DNA of 64,000 nucleotides, taken from the NCBI GenBank assembly GCA_964019135.1, contig OZ025257.1, forward strand, positions 41,557,798 through 41,621,797. Reading direction: 5' to 3'. Position 1 is the stretch's first letter. Each line of letters begins with the position of its first letter. Made by a program: the position numbers and the translations under genes. Source of the stretch: Arenicola marina (taxonomy: Eukaryota; Annelida; Polychaeta; Arenicolidae). Positions 23,201 to 30,555 of this stretch are shown in pieces. A model generated the notes under the pieces. That model did not search any database and was not told where the DNA came from. It was given only the letters and a program-made list of their open reading frames with translations.

Positions 23201-25714
23201 CAGTACCTCCCCTCCTCCCTCCCACACCTGCCGGTCTCTGACGCTCTGAGGGAGCTCTTCGCCCTCTACGACAGGGTCAGTACCTCCCCTCCACCCTCCC
23301 ACACCTGCCGGTCTCTGACGCTCTGAGGGAGCTCTTCGCCCTCTACGACAGGGTCAGTACCCCCCCCCCCCCCCCACTCGCAAGAAGTTGAGGAGCTGCT
23401 CTTAGAGACGTGGCTTTTCCCAAAGTTGACCCGCCCTCCTGTGGGTGGGGTCATAACGTCCCTCCTGTGGGTGGGGTCACAACGTCCCTCCTGTGGGTGG
23501 GGTCATAACGTCCCTCCTGTGGGTGGGGTCATAACGTCCCTCCTGTGGGTGGGGTCATAACGTCCCTCCTGTGGGTGGGGTCATAACGTCCCTCCTGTGG
23601 GTGGGGTCATAACGTCCCTCCTGTGGGTGTGGTCATAACGTCCGTCCTGTCGGTGGGGTCATAACGTCCCTCCTGTGGGTGGGGTCATAACGTTGTTGTT
23701 ATGTGTGGCTCCGGAACGATTGACACGTGTTAAATAATAATGTGACTTTCATCAGAGTGGCTCAGGAACGATTGACTTCCGGGAATACGTCATAGGGCTC
23801 CACCTGGTGGCGCATCCTGCAAACACGGAGGAAACCATCAAACTCGCTTTCCAGGTAAAATATAGTAAGACATAGAGATAGATATAATAAACATAAATCT
23901 AAAAGTGCTCACTCTTAAGGCTTAACTCTTAAAGGCCAATTAAAGGCCTAAATCTAAAGGCCTAACTTGTAAAAGTGTTATACAACGTTATATTTTCTTT
24001 TCAAAAGCCTATTTCTTAAAGATCCAACTCTGAATAGGCCCATCTCCTAACCTCTGTGTTGACTAGAACCACCGCCCCCCCCCCCCACCCCACCCATGGA
24101 CAATACTCTGTAAACAGCGGCCGTCGCCTGGTCTCTGCTCTCCCCAGTTGTTTGACAGCGGCGCCAAGGGATACATCACGCAGGTTGAGCTGGTGGAGAT
24201 CCTCGACCAAGCTTTCGCCATGGAAACCGAGGACTCTGAGACACTCTTCGCCCTGGTGGACCAGGACAGGGATGACAAGATAACCTACGGTAGGTACTGA
24301 CTGACACCCAACGTGTCAGAGAGTGGCAGAGAATCTTCTTTCGCCGTTATTATTTTACTTTTCTCGGCAGTTACTTGTTTGATTGATTAGGCCTCCCTGG
24401 TTACATGGTTAGCCCACTAGACCGCATGTCAATAGGTCCCGGGTTCGAAGCCGGGCCCGGGCGCCTAACCTGGGGCATGTTGAATCCATTCAACATTCAT
24501 GGTCCCGATAGTTTCCTTGGCCCAGTTTACCCCTTGTGTGCCCCGAAACCACATAAAATACCAATTTGTTCCATATAATTTCCTGATTAGCCAGGGTCCG
24601 GCCCGATAGCTCAGTGGGCTAGAGCGCTCACCTTGAGTGCTCTGGCCACCTGAGAGCCTAACGGCACGTGGGTCGATGGTTCGCGCCTCGCTGTGGCCAT
24701 GTCTGTGTGGTCGCAGGATAAAGATCCCATGTCTTTCTTCGTAAAGAGTAGGGTGTTACCCCCGGAGACATGGCTTCACTCTCCCTTCCTTCTCCCATTG
24801 ACGCGATATGACCAAAAGTGTAAAGCGTCCTGAATATACAACCCACCAACTTGATTAGCCTGGTCCTGATCGGCTGATCGCTTGGTGTTACATGTGCTTT
24901 CACACTTATTTCACTAACATCACGTACTTTGTACTCGGTTTGTTTGGGCCGAAACTGCCCAAAACGTCCTACATAGCTGGCGTTACAGCGTTGGCGTTGA
25001 CGTTACAGCATTGGCCTCTTTGCTCTTTATGGGATTTGTCACACCCTCCGGACCTAGATCTACCAATTAAAACAATACTTATGCGAAACTGGGAGGGTAT
25101 GGAACAAATCTGGGGATATATTTATTCTTTGATGCCGATGTTGTGCTTGGACAAAAGTCGATATTCTAACTGTGCATTATGCTATAGGTGTAAAAGTCAT
25201 GATCCTTGCCCGTTTTGGGCAGTCGGACGTTTTCGGCTCTCACAAAGGTTCAGCTTCTATATCCAAAGGGACTTTCAAGATATCAAACCCAATATATTAT
25301 GCCATCAAAATATAATATCCCTTAATTTTATTCGGCAGCACAATTAGAAATTTTGTCGCGAAAAGTACGGCTTTGGTCGTTCGAAGTTGGTGCCCGAGTC
25401 TGTAAGAGTTGCGTGACTGAAACATGCCACAACTACCCTGATTGCTTCAATATTTACTCTTCTGTGGGGATATTATGTTCATTTTACGAATGAATTCACT
25501 CAAAAGCTGGTCTTTTAATACGTTTGCAGAAGAGTTCCAGCGCTTCGCCCAGGGCCATCCGGAGTACGCCAAGCTCTTTTGTACCTACCAGGACCTCAAA
25601 TCCAAGGATACTGACGACCGATTTGACCTTCGCAGTCTCCGGGAATGTCCTTCGGATACCAGCATCAACTCCTTGTCGACGGACAGCAACAACGGCAAGG
25701 TCAAGGCCGAGTAG
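790..25714 (+). CDS. LPCAT2: Lysophosphatidylcholine acyltransferase, LPCAT1/2 type, 3' eleven exons (partial, 5' end outside window)
   Basis: Joined exons 790-1007, 5468-5641, 6694-6752, 7051-7085, 7476-7530, 7871-7953, 8567-8692, 9417-9567, 23756-23854, 24148-24289 and 25530-25714 give 441 residues plus TAG with every phase matching. Family knowledge: these ER/lipid-droplet enzymes acylate lyso-PC in phospholipid remodelling, and LPCAT2 also makes PAF. Seen: the HxxxxD motif HSTFYD (residues 42-47 of the fragment), EGTCTNR (116-122), PGVPVQPV just after, and the LPCAT2-like stretch VTDHTYEDCRLM. A canonical EF-hand (299-310), a degenerate one (336-347) and a third acidic loop (371-382) follow. 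The C-terminus KVKAE fits KxKxx ER retrieval. About 100 N-terminal residues, including the membrane anchor, are missing compared with vertebrate proteins. Assignment among LPCAT1, 2 and 4 is not settled; the family call is firm. Confidence 0.93.
1484..1530. repeat. Poly-G/GA-rich tract
   Basis: Two runs of ten or more G flank GGAGAGAGAGGGGAGG. It is one of many long G or C homopolymers in the window and lies in LPCAT intron 1. Confidence 0.8.
1709..2198. repeat. 25-bp minisatellite, ~19 copies
   Basis: The unit is CTAAGCCGAACGGGTAATAG followed by AGTGG, repeated head to tail with single-base variants (CTTAGTC, ACAGG, GGTAGTAG). It lies in LPCAT intron 1. No gene signal is visible on either side up to the sequence gap. 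Confidence 0.95.
2468..2667. other. Assembly gap of 200 N
   Basis: Exactly 200 unknown bases, a conventional placeholder length, so the true size is unknown. Open frames running through it are artefacts. Confidence 1.
2740..3240. repeat. TTTTATCC-type pyrimidine repeat, split by a SINE
   Basis: Loose repeats of TTTTATCCTATACTC occur at 2740-2909 and again at 3134-3240. The two halves are interrupted by the SINE at 2910-3133. Confidence 0.75.
2910..3133 (+). mobile_element. tRNA-derived SINE, family 1, with target duplication
   Basis: The head resembles a tRNA A box (ACAGCTCAGCGGGCTAGAG) with a damaged B box (GGTTCGCGCCCC). The body contains GGATAAAGATCCCATGTC and GACATGGCTCCACTCTCCC and ends in AATATACAACCAA. 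It is flanked by the 10-bp direct repeat CCTCTTTCAT at 2900-2909 and 3134-3143. Related copies lie at 24593-24851 and 30155-30412. Confidence 0.85.
3340..3422 (+). mobile_element. SINE tail fragment
   Basis: GGAGACATGGTTCCTCTCTA and the AACCAACCAACC end resemble the 3' part of the family-1 SINE body. The tRNA-like head is absent. Confidence 0.4.
3480..3595 (+). repeat. ~19-bp tandem array of AG|GTAAG motifs
   Basis: Six copies of a unit of the form NNCCTAGGTAAGCAATACT. Each places an acceptor-like CTAG directly next to a donor-like GTAAG/GTAACC, with junctions after 3486, 3509, 3528, 3547 (TGG variant), 3565 and 3583. It lies in the sense strand of LPCAT intron 1. Confidence 0.8.
4259..4476. 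repeat. ~20-bp minisatellite (TGTTGTCATCTAGCTATGTA)
   Basis: About ten copies with small length changes, in LPCAT intron 1. The remainder of 3600-5190 is AT-rich intron with no exon that I can recognise. Confidence 0.85.
5190..5240. repeat. (TA)n microsatellite
   Basis: About 24 TA dinucleotides in a row. Confidence 0.97.
5468..5641 (+). CDS. LPCAT2: LPCAT exon B (EGTCTNR motif)
   Basis: The acceptor is gtccccgcag (AG at 5466-5467) and the donor is gtgggt at 5642. It encodes FVSREDPDSRQNT, FIFPEGTCTNRTC and LISFKPG. EGTCTNR (5596-5616) is the LPCAT-family phosphate/glycerol-binding motif. A SINE-like fragment starts within a few bases of the donor, so this splice site sits on the edge of a mobile element. 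Confidence 0.94.
5642..5800 (+). mobile_element. SINE-like fragment abutting the exon B donor
   Basis: It contains a tRNA B-box-like GGTTCGAATCCCACCC (near 5673) and then GGATAAATATCCCGTGTC, TTTCTTTGCAAAGAGC and GGGTGACTCC, the diagnostic body of the family-1 SINEs. The A-box part is short or lost. The element starts at or within a few bases of the splice donor at 5642. Confidence 0.65.
5872..6645. repeat. 56-bp minisatellite, ~14 copies
   Basis: The unit starts CCTGGAGGTAGATGCGCGCT, continues GCCTGTTCGCGTTGCC and ends TGTACGTTACGGAGTCCGTA. Each copy contains the near-palindrome TACGGAGTCCGTA. It fills most of LPCAT intron 2 and ends about 50 bp before the exon C acceptor. I find no exon-derived sequence in the unit. 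Confidence 0.95.
6694..6752 (+). CDS. LPCAT2: LPCAT exon C
   Basis: A C-rich tract and ttccag precede it, and a strong donor gtaagt follows at 6753. It encodes AFYPGVPVQPVCLRYTNKM, the PGVPVQPV block of the acyltransferase fold. It joins exon B by a split glycine codon (g+gt) and ends in phase 0. Confidence 0.93.
7051..7085 (+). CDS. LPCAT2: LPCAT exon D (35-nt small exon)
   Basis: The acceptor is gtcttcag and the donor is gtaagt at 7086. It encodes DTVTWTWDGPT plus two bases. DTVTWTW is highly conserved in the LPCAT family. The two phases connect exons C and E without a frame change, which makes this short exon secure. Confidence 0.92.
7476..7530 (+). CDS. LPCAT2: LPCAT exon E
   Basis: The acceptor is tttttttatag and the donor gtaagt at 7531. 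It encodes WQVIWLTMCQFHNYLEVE, matching in length and end sequence the family segment between the TWTW block and EFMPV. It starts with one base completing an alanine codon and ends in phase 0. Confidence 0.91.
7871..7953 (+). CDS. LPCAT2: LPCAT exon F
   Basis: The acceptor is gtgtttcag and the donor gtgagt at 7954. It encodes FMPVYHPSEEEKNNPRLF and then AENVRAKMAE, the end of the acyltransferase domain. It ends two bases into a glutamate codon, which is completed by the first base of exon G at 8567. Confidence 0.93.
7975..8052. repeat. G-rich tract with poly-G run
   Basis: GGGAGGGCGGGGCCCCTGGGGG leads into GGGGGTGGGG and a run of ten or more G. It is intronic, just after the exon F donor, and could fold into G-quadruplexes. 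Confidence 0.7.
8103..8566 (+). repeat. LPCAT2: 66-bp tandem array of a splice acceptor plus exon start
   Basis: Seven upstream copies of GGGTCACCCAG|GTGTCTGGG and the following GGTGCCTGTCACCGACCACA, each with intronic ATAGCCCTATATTTGACTG between. Candidate AG sites end at 8110, 8175, 8241, 8303, 8369, 8434, 8500 and (real) 8566. The part after each AG resembles the first roughly 27 bases of exon G. Confidence 0.93.
8567..8692 (+). CDS. LPCAT2: LPCAT exon G
   Basis: The acceptor is cacccag (AG 8565-8566) and the donor gtaact at 8693. It encodes CLGVPVTDHTYEDC, RLMMYAAKLNFP and IEFTKVGKKLG. The acceptor and about the first 27 bases of this exon are copied seven more times, imperfectly, in the 460 bp upstream. 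The last copy is chosen as the real start because only here does the conserved LGVPVTDHTYEDCRLM continue. Use of either of the two nearest upstream copies would stay in frame. Confidence 0.92.
9417..9567 (+). CDS. LPCAT2: LPCAT exon H (leads into EF-hand 1)
   Basis: The acceptor is gtgtttcag and the donor gtcagt at 9568. It encodes LNYDNAKELLEKFCGIAQ, GGITVEELGRHLELPVSD and ALRELFALYDR. The final Asp-Arg are residues 1-2 of EF-hand loop 1. The last roughly 48 bases and the donor are the seed of the giant 77-bp tandem array that follows at once. Only the first donor keeps the EF-hand frame: reading into the array stops at TGA 9616-9618. Confidence 0.93.
9568..23363 (+). repeat. LPCAT2: Giant 77-bp array (~179 copies) of exon H 3' end plus splice donor
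   Basis: Each unit has a 29-bp intronic part (GTCAGTACCTCCCCTCCTCC then CTCCCACAC) and a 48-bp part nearly identical to the end of exon H (CTGCCGGTGTCTGACGCTCT, GAGGGAGCTCTTCGCCCTCT, ACGACAGG). Every copy therefore recreates the exon end and the donor AGG|GTCAGT. Main variants are CTCC/CACC, GTGTCTG/GTCTCTG, ACCTCC/ACCCCC and rare CTCATC. The 77-bp period was measured from successive GTCAGT positions (9568, 9645). Confidence 0.97.
23425..23695. repeat. 27-bp minisatellite, ~10 copies
   Basis: The unit is GTCATAACGTCCCTCCTGTG plus GGTGGGG. It follows a poly-C run at 23361-23376 that ends the 77-bp array. It lies in the 3' part of the 14.2-kb LPCAT intron. Confidence 0.93.
23703..23725 (+). 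repeat. LPCAT2: Decoy copy of exon I start
   Basis: GTGGCTCCGGAACGATTGAC here matches GTGGCTCAGGAACGATTGAC at the start of exon I (23757-23776) with one mismatch. It lies 53 bp upstream and lacks a good acceptor. Confidence 0.8.
23756..23854 (+). CDS. LPCAT2: LPCAT exon I (EF-hand loop 1)
   Basis: The acceptor is ctttcatcag and the donor gtaaaa at 23855. It has 33 whole codons in phase 0: SGSGTIDFREYVIGL, then HLVAHPANTEETIKLAFQ. With DR from exon H it completes the canonical loop DRSGSGTIDFRE (ligands D1, S3, S5, D9, E12). It is separated from exon H by a 14.2-kb intron. A decoy copy of its first roughly 20 bases lies at 23704-23724. Confidence 0.92.
24148..24289 (+). CDS. LPCAT2: LPCAT exon J (EF-hand 2 and most of loop 3)
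   Basis: The acceptor is tctccccag and the donor gtaggt at 24290. It encodes LFDSGAKGYITQVELVEIL and then ETEDSETLFALVDQDRDDK. The second loop (DSGAKGYITQVE) lacks acidic residues at positions 3 and 5 and probably binds calcium weakly. The third loop (DQDRDDKITY, finished by EE in exon K) is strongly acidic, with Asp in place of the usual Gly at position 6. Confidence 0.92.
24390..24560 (+). mobile_element. tRNA-derived SINE, family 2
   Basis: The head has CCTCCCTGGTTACATGGTTA and B box GGGTTCGAAGCC. The body contains GGGGCATGTTGAATCCATTC and CCCAGTTTACCCC. Related copies are at 38785-38945 and 42505-42680. It lies in the last LPCAT intron. Confidence 0.65.
24593..24851 (+). mobile_element. 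tRNA-derived SINE, family 1, with target duplication
   Basis: It has an A-box-like TAGCTCAGTGGGCTAGAGCG, a B-box-like GGTTCGCGCC and the family body (GGATAAAGATCCCATGTC, GACATGGCTTCACTCTCCC), and it ends AATATACAACCCACC. The 9-bp repeat TGATTAGCC occurs at 24584-24592 and 24852-24860. It is intronic in LPCAT, sense strand. Confidence 0.85.
24950..25252 (+). mobile_element. Short copy of an inverted-repeat DNA element
   Basis: It begins CCGAAACTGCCCAAAACGTC and ends CCGTTTTGGGCAGTCGGACG, TTTTCGGCTCTCAC, so its ends are inverted versions of GCCCAAAACG. About 250 bp match the reverse complement of 59300-59551. Its first 22 bases also match the reverse complement of 60647-60668. It looks like an internally deleted relative of the element at 59300-60670. 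Confidence 0.65.
25530..25714 (+). CDS. LPCAT2: LPCAT terminal coding exon K
   Basis: The acceptor is cgtttgcag and the stop TAG is 25712-25714. It encodes EEFQRFAQGHPEYAKLF, CTYQDLKSKDTDDRFDL and a polar tail ending NNGKVKAE. The HPEYAKLF block is diagnostic for LPCAT1/2. The last five residues fit a KxKxx ER-retrieval signal, as expected for an ER-resident type II membrane enzyme. Confidence 0.93.
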
Positions 25715-26475
25715 CGCTCACGTGATCACAACTACCTTCGTCTGACGTCATGTCAAGAATGATATATCTATATACACTCCACAGGAAGGTATTATTTTTA
25801 TGGTATTGACCAAGCATCCAAACTTGTGAATAGGATTCAGTGTTACAGTTAGAATACTGTGCGTGTCGTGATGTGGGGAGAGAATTTTGTTTTTTAATTC
25901 GTGATGGAATGGAGTGATAATGTTACCGCCGCGGAAAGGGTGGGGTGGAAGTCCTAGGTGTACTTTGATCTATAGCTGACATCTCGTTATTAGAAGCGTT
26001 GATGGGCGTGAGGGGGAGAGGGAGGGGGGAGGGACGCGGAGTGGGAGAGAGACAACCCGTCCAGGGGGTGATGACGTAGGAATACCGCGGGGACTGGGGA
26101 TTGGCGGATGCCCTCCGCGAGGGGTACAAACAACCAGGGTGGTGACCCTGGGTTGTGTGATTAACACAGTGTGAAGATGAAAGAGACCCACTCCCAACCC
26201 CTCCTCCCCCAGCCCCCGCCCCCACCCCACTCTCCGCCGCCGTCTCTAGCCGTCAGCGGTGTCCCTGACCCAAGCTTGCCTCGGTGTGTAGCCCACATAG
26301 TTACATATCCCCGGAGTATTTTACTGTCACCTTATTTATTCACGACGTTTTTTTACGCTTGCGCGCGGCTCAATAGAAACCTATTAAGGCTGCTGTATTT
26401 CACCGGTCCATGTGGGTTGTCCCCTTGCAGAGTGAGATCGAGTATATGCACTGAATAAAGCACGGTACTTGGCTG
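25715..26475 (+). other. LPCAT2: LPCAT 3' untranslated region
   Basis: This sequence runs from the stop codon to just past the first good polyadenylation signal, AATAAA at 26454-26459. It contains GA-rich and CCCCAG-rich stretches around 26000-26250. The exact cleavage site is inferred at about 15-20 bases after the signal. Confidence 0.7.
26454..26459 (+). promoter_or_regulatory. LPCAT2: Polyadenylation signal of LPCAT
   Basis: A perfect AATAAA lies 740 bp after the stop codon. It is followed within about 20 bases by a TG-rich stretch (ggctggtcgggctgtttggtg) that can serve as the downstream element. Confidence 0.7.
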
Positions 26476-26609
26476 GTCGGGCTGTTTGGTGATTAGCCAG
26501 ATTTAAGTTCGCCTTTGCAGTGTCTTAGCGCCAAAAAAGGTTTAATTGATGGTCTGGTACGGATATGCAACGGCTGTTTCAGGAGCTGGTACATGAAATG
26601 CACACAAAG

Positions 26610-27135
26610 TCATGATCTGGTACAGATAAGTACACACGAACTCATAATCTGATGCACAAACCTAAGGTTTAAGTTGAGATCTGATGCTGAAAGTATATAT
26701 ATTGATCTGATTTAGAAAGTATGGGCTAACTCCTGATCTGGTGCAAAAAAATAGACACTAACTCGTGATCTGAAACAGAAAAGTACACACTAGCTCATGA
26801 TCTGAAACAGAAAGGTACACACTAACTCATGATCTGGTACAGAAAAGTACACACTAACTCATGATCTGAAACAGAAAAGTACACACTAGCTCATGATCTG
26901 CAACAGAAAAGTACACACTAACTCATGATCTGGTACACAAAAGTACACACTAGCTCATGATCTGAAACAGAAAAGTACACACTAGCTCATGATCTGCAAC
27001 AGAAAAGTACACACTAGCTCATGATCTGAAACAGAAAAGTACACACTAACTCCTCATCTGTTACAGATTGGTACACACTAACTCATCATCTGGTAGACAA
27101 CAGTACACACTAACTCATCATCTGGTACAGAATGC
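26610..27135. repeat. 32-bp minisatellite, ~14 copies
   Basis: The unit is GTACACACTAACTCATGATC plus TGAAACAGAAAA, diverged at both ends. It lies just downstream of the LPCAT polyadenylation signal. 27140-27750 is plain intergenic DNA with a repeated GTGTACGTGACGTATG near 27455-27490 and no gene signal. Confidence 0.92.
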
Positions 27136-27754
27136 AGTGACTGGCCATGTTGACCGGTTACATATCTGATTCCGACAACCTACATTCCGATTAGTAATTT
27201 TGGTTGTGATATGTGACATTCTGCAATGAAGCAGAACAGTTCATCCATACTATATTCGAGAGTGGTTTTAATAGGAAAGTGTATAATCCGCACTCCAGGA
27301 AACCCCTGTTTACATCTCAGACCTCTGGGTCGTAACTACATACAAACCACCTGCAAATAGCATAATAATTTTTATTCTCGAAATAACATTGACAGAAGAA
27401 TTGATATGTATTTGCATGATTGATATTTAGTTTTTAGCCCGGCGAGGTGTGGTTGGTGTATACGTGACGTATGGGTGTACGTGACGTATGTGTGTACATG
27501 TAGTGGTACTCAACTGTTGGTACTTAAAGGCGCTCACGTGCCAAGTTAATTTATGCCTCAACTGTGCACTTTTGTTTCTGTGATAGGCTCACATTGCTCT
27601 TATGGGTTTATGGACCTCTTAACTGTTTAACTATAGAGATGGTTTTAGTGCACTGTACCGTCGAGGTATGAAATGGAAGGAACTCAATGTAACTGGTGGC
27701 GGAGAGGCGAAAGAGAGGTTATGTTGTCGTGTTATAAATGTTTCTGGTGTTTGT

Positions 27755-28460
27755 GTCCACAATGACGTCATCATGCTATGCACAATGACGTCACCAGACT
27801 GTCACATACAGAGTGACGTCACCAATCAGCCATGTACACAGTGTAGCCATTGGCCTATCACAGACACTGACGTCATCAGCCTAAGATGTACACCATGACG
27901 TCAACCTAAGAATTGTATAATGACGTCATCAACCTAAGATTTGTATAATGACGTCATCGATCTGCCATATAGACAATGACCTCATCAGCCAAAGATGTTA
28001 GCAATGACGTCATCAACCCATTACATACGCAGTGACGTCATCAGCCTAAGATGTATAAAATGACGTCAACCTAAGAATTGTATAATGACGTCATCAACCA
28101 TAAGAATTGTATAATGACGTCATCAACCTAAGAATTGTATAATGACGTCATCGATCTGCCATATAGACAATGACCTCATCAGCCAAAGATGTTAGCAATG
28201 ACGTCATCAACCCATTACATACGCAGTGACGTCATCAGCCTAAGATGTATAAAATGACGTCAACCTAAGAATTGTATAATGACGTCATCAACCATAAGAA
28301 TTGTATAATGACGTCATCAACCTAAGAATTGTATAATGACGTCATCGATCTGCCATATAGACAATGACCTCATCAGCCAAAGATGTTAGCAATGACGTCA
28401 TCAACCCATTATATACGCAGTGACGTCATCAGCCTAAGATGTATAAAATGACGTCATCAT
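27755..28460. repeat. CRE-octamer array: 22 perfect TGACGTCA in 0.7 kb
   Basis: Units of 23-60 bp (mostly ~28) each centre on TGACGTCA, the palindromic cAMP-response element, joined by spacers such as ACCTAAGAATTGTATAA. I count 25 sites, of which three carry TGACCTCA. A 194-bp higher-order block recurs (starts 28031, 28225, 28419). It is known that CREB/ATF proteins bind this octamer; function here is untested. Confidence 0.9.
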
Positions 28461-30150
28461 TCTGTGACGTTAATCCACTGGCCAATACTTAGCATTAGTA
28501 GGCACGTCATGACTTAAACGAAAGAAGACAAGTGTGTGGATCGTGACACGAGAGTATTGAAGGTAACAGAGGGGTAGGAATATATTTGATAATAACAGTC
28601 GTACTTGGGTAAAAGTGTACCGAAAAACTGGACCCAACCGGTAAGCCAGGTGACTATTTTTAGACGATGAACGCTTAGCCCGAAGAACATATTACGTCGG
28701 GCATTTCAGGCTTTTTACGGTCATTAATTAACTTGGCTAAAACGGTGGCAGGGGATGCTGAATTGTTGACCGGGAATGTTCTTTGTTTCGGCTGCATTTC
28801 GCTTTACCAGTAGATTGTATCTAACTATTGACGGGTTACCGGTTGTGATTGGTGAGCATACCCCATAACAAAAGATTGTATGAAGTGATTGTTGTTGCGT
28901 CGCGCTGGTCAGTTGTTACGGTGTCACTGTGCCGAAGTTTCCCTCTCTAAGAGTTCCCATGCGTTAAGGTTGGCGAGTCAAAAATCAGATTTTAACGTCA
29001 CTTTGGCGCGGGTTCAGGCATGCTTTATCCGCTCATTCCTTTGTGTGAATATGTTCGCTTTGAGGTCGTTTTATCAATCGCCCATTTTCTCTTTACCTTA
29101 GTATGAGCTGCTTTTACATGTTTGGACATGTTTGACATATTTCACAGCAGACAGGCTAGCACTATTACATAACAGGTACTGCTTCTTTTATGTTCCAGAG
29201 ATTGTGTGCACTGCTTCTGTGCCTGGCTCAAAGAAACAGCGTTAATGTGTTTTTTTCTCATCGTAGGCACGTTAGACAGGTGTTAGACCTTGGTTGGATG
29301 TAAGTGTCTAAAGTGATTTCTTGTTAACTTTACTGAATCAGTGTCGTATTTTTCTTGAACTATCCACTTTGGATGTGTTGTGATGGGTGCGAGTTACTTG
29401 CCAAAATGGGTGGGCGTGATCACAAGACAGTCAGTGGTGATCTGTGGTCATTATAACCGAGAGCCTCACGCTGATTGTGGTACATCCGTTACAACGGGAC
29501 CTTCACGTCAAGGTCGCCCTGTTACGCGACTGAAGTCACGTCCGCCATGTTGGATTTCGGGCCACACTGGTAGGGTTGTGGGATGTAGCAACCAAATAGA
29601 CTATTTAATACAGGGTGAAAGCTAGTCAGCGCTGCCAGTGAAGTCATATGTGAGGACGAACTGAAAATGATAAGTTTATTGGGGATCCAAACATGGCAGG
29701 CCTATATCTACAGTTAACAGACAGACCGAGGCCAGAGTCTGATCTATATCTACAATTAACAATTGTCGAGAAAAACTCGTTATGCTCAGAAGTTGTGAAG
29801 GCTCCTCGTGATATGGTTGTGCGAGGAAAAAAAACAAGTATTCCAGAGTTGATGATATTTCTACTTCTTTACCTGTATATAACTGGGCTTATTAACGCCG
29901 CATTCAACTTACACGTCTATTAATATGGTTAATTGATTAGCGCTCCATCGTGCTTACCTTGACCTTGTTTGTCACCAGTGAGTAGCGTGTCGCCATTGTG
30001 GACGGTATGCTGTGTGACACCGGGAGACGCCGCCACGTGGCACGACCCGTGTACAGCACCCGGCTTTATGTGTCTGATGCAAATGTAATAAACGCTGGAA
30101 CCATTCCACCCGCTTCGTTAGAGCTTTTATCGTCCGGTGTGGGGGGGGGG
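28461..30150. other. Intergenic, no supported gene
   Basis: I read both strands and found only short frames with no family resemblance. It ends in a run of about 20 G at 30140-30159. Confidence 0.6.
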
Positions 30151-30154
30151 GGGG

Positions 30155-30412
30155 GGGGCGCCTCGATGGGTCAGTGGGTTAGAGCGCTCGCCTTAAGTGT
30201 TCTGGCCACCGGAGAGCCTAACGGCATGTGGATCGGTGGTTCGAGCCCCGCTGCGGCCATGTCTGTGTGGTCACAGGATAAGGATCCTATGTCCTTCTTC
30301 GCCAAGAGTAGGGGGTTACCCCCGGGGACATGGCTCCACTCTCCCTTCCTTCTCCCATTGACGCGATAAGACCAAACGTGGTTAAAGTGTCCCGAATATA
30401 CAACCAACCTAA
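30155..30412 (+). mobile_element. tRNA-derived SINE, family 1 (best-preserved head)
   Basis: A box GGTCAGTGGGTTAGAGCGC and an intact B box GGTTCGAGCCCCGC are followed by GGATAAGGATCCTATGTC, GACATGGCTCCACTCTCCC and AATATACAACCAACC. A poly-G run sits directly at its 5' end. I could not find a target duplication. Confidence 0.85.
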
Positions 30413-30459
30413 TCTTTGCGAAGGAAGAGCATTTATCCTGCACAAACAGACAGTTACAC

Positions 30460-30555
30460 AGATGGGGTTCAAACTACGCACCGGCCGCTTGGACTGGCCT
30501 ATCAGAGCACCTTCGACAATAGCCGAACGCGCTACCCACTAGGTCACGGGATTCT
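30460..30555 (-). mobile_element. tRNA-like SINE head, antisense
   Basis: Read on the minus strand it contains TGACCTAGTGGGTAGCGCGT (A box) and a degraded B box ending GTTTGAACCCC. It lies directly after the family-1 SINE. Confidence 0.55.

Noticed and set aside
9568..23363. CRISPR array
   Set aside because: There are no unique spacers: the whole 77-bp unit is repeated, it is derived from an exon, and the context is eukaryotic.
24892..25347. 151-codon frame between the last LPCAT exons
   Set aside because: Most of it overlaps a DNA-element copy also present at 59300-59551 in the other orientation, with stops and shifts between copies. No protein family resemblance.
27755..28460. CRISPR-like or bacterial regulator array
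   Set aside because: Spacers are themselves repeated in 194-bp blocks. The shared core is the animal CRE octamer.
30155..30250. Functional tRNA gene
   Set aside because: A and B boxes are present but no acceptor stem or proper cloverleaf forms, and a SINE body follows directly.
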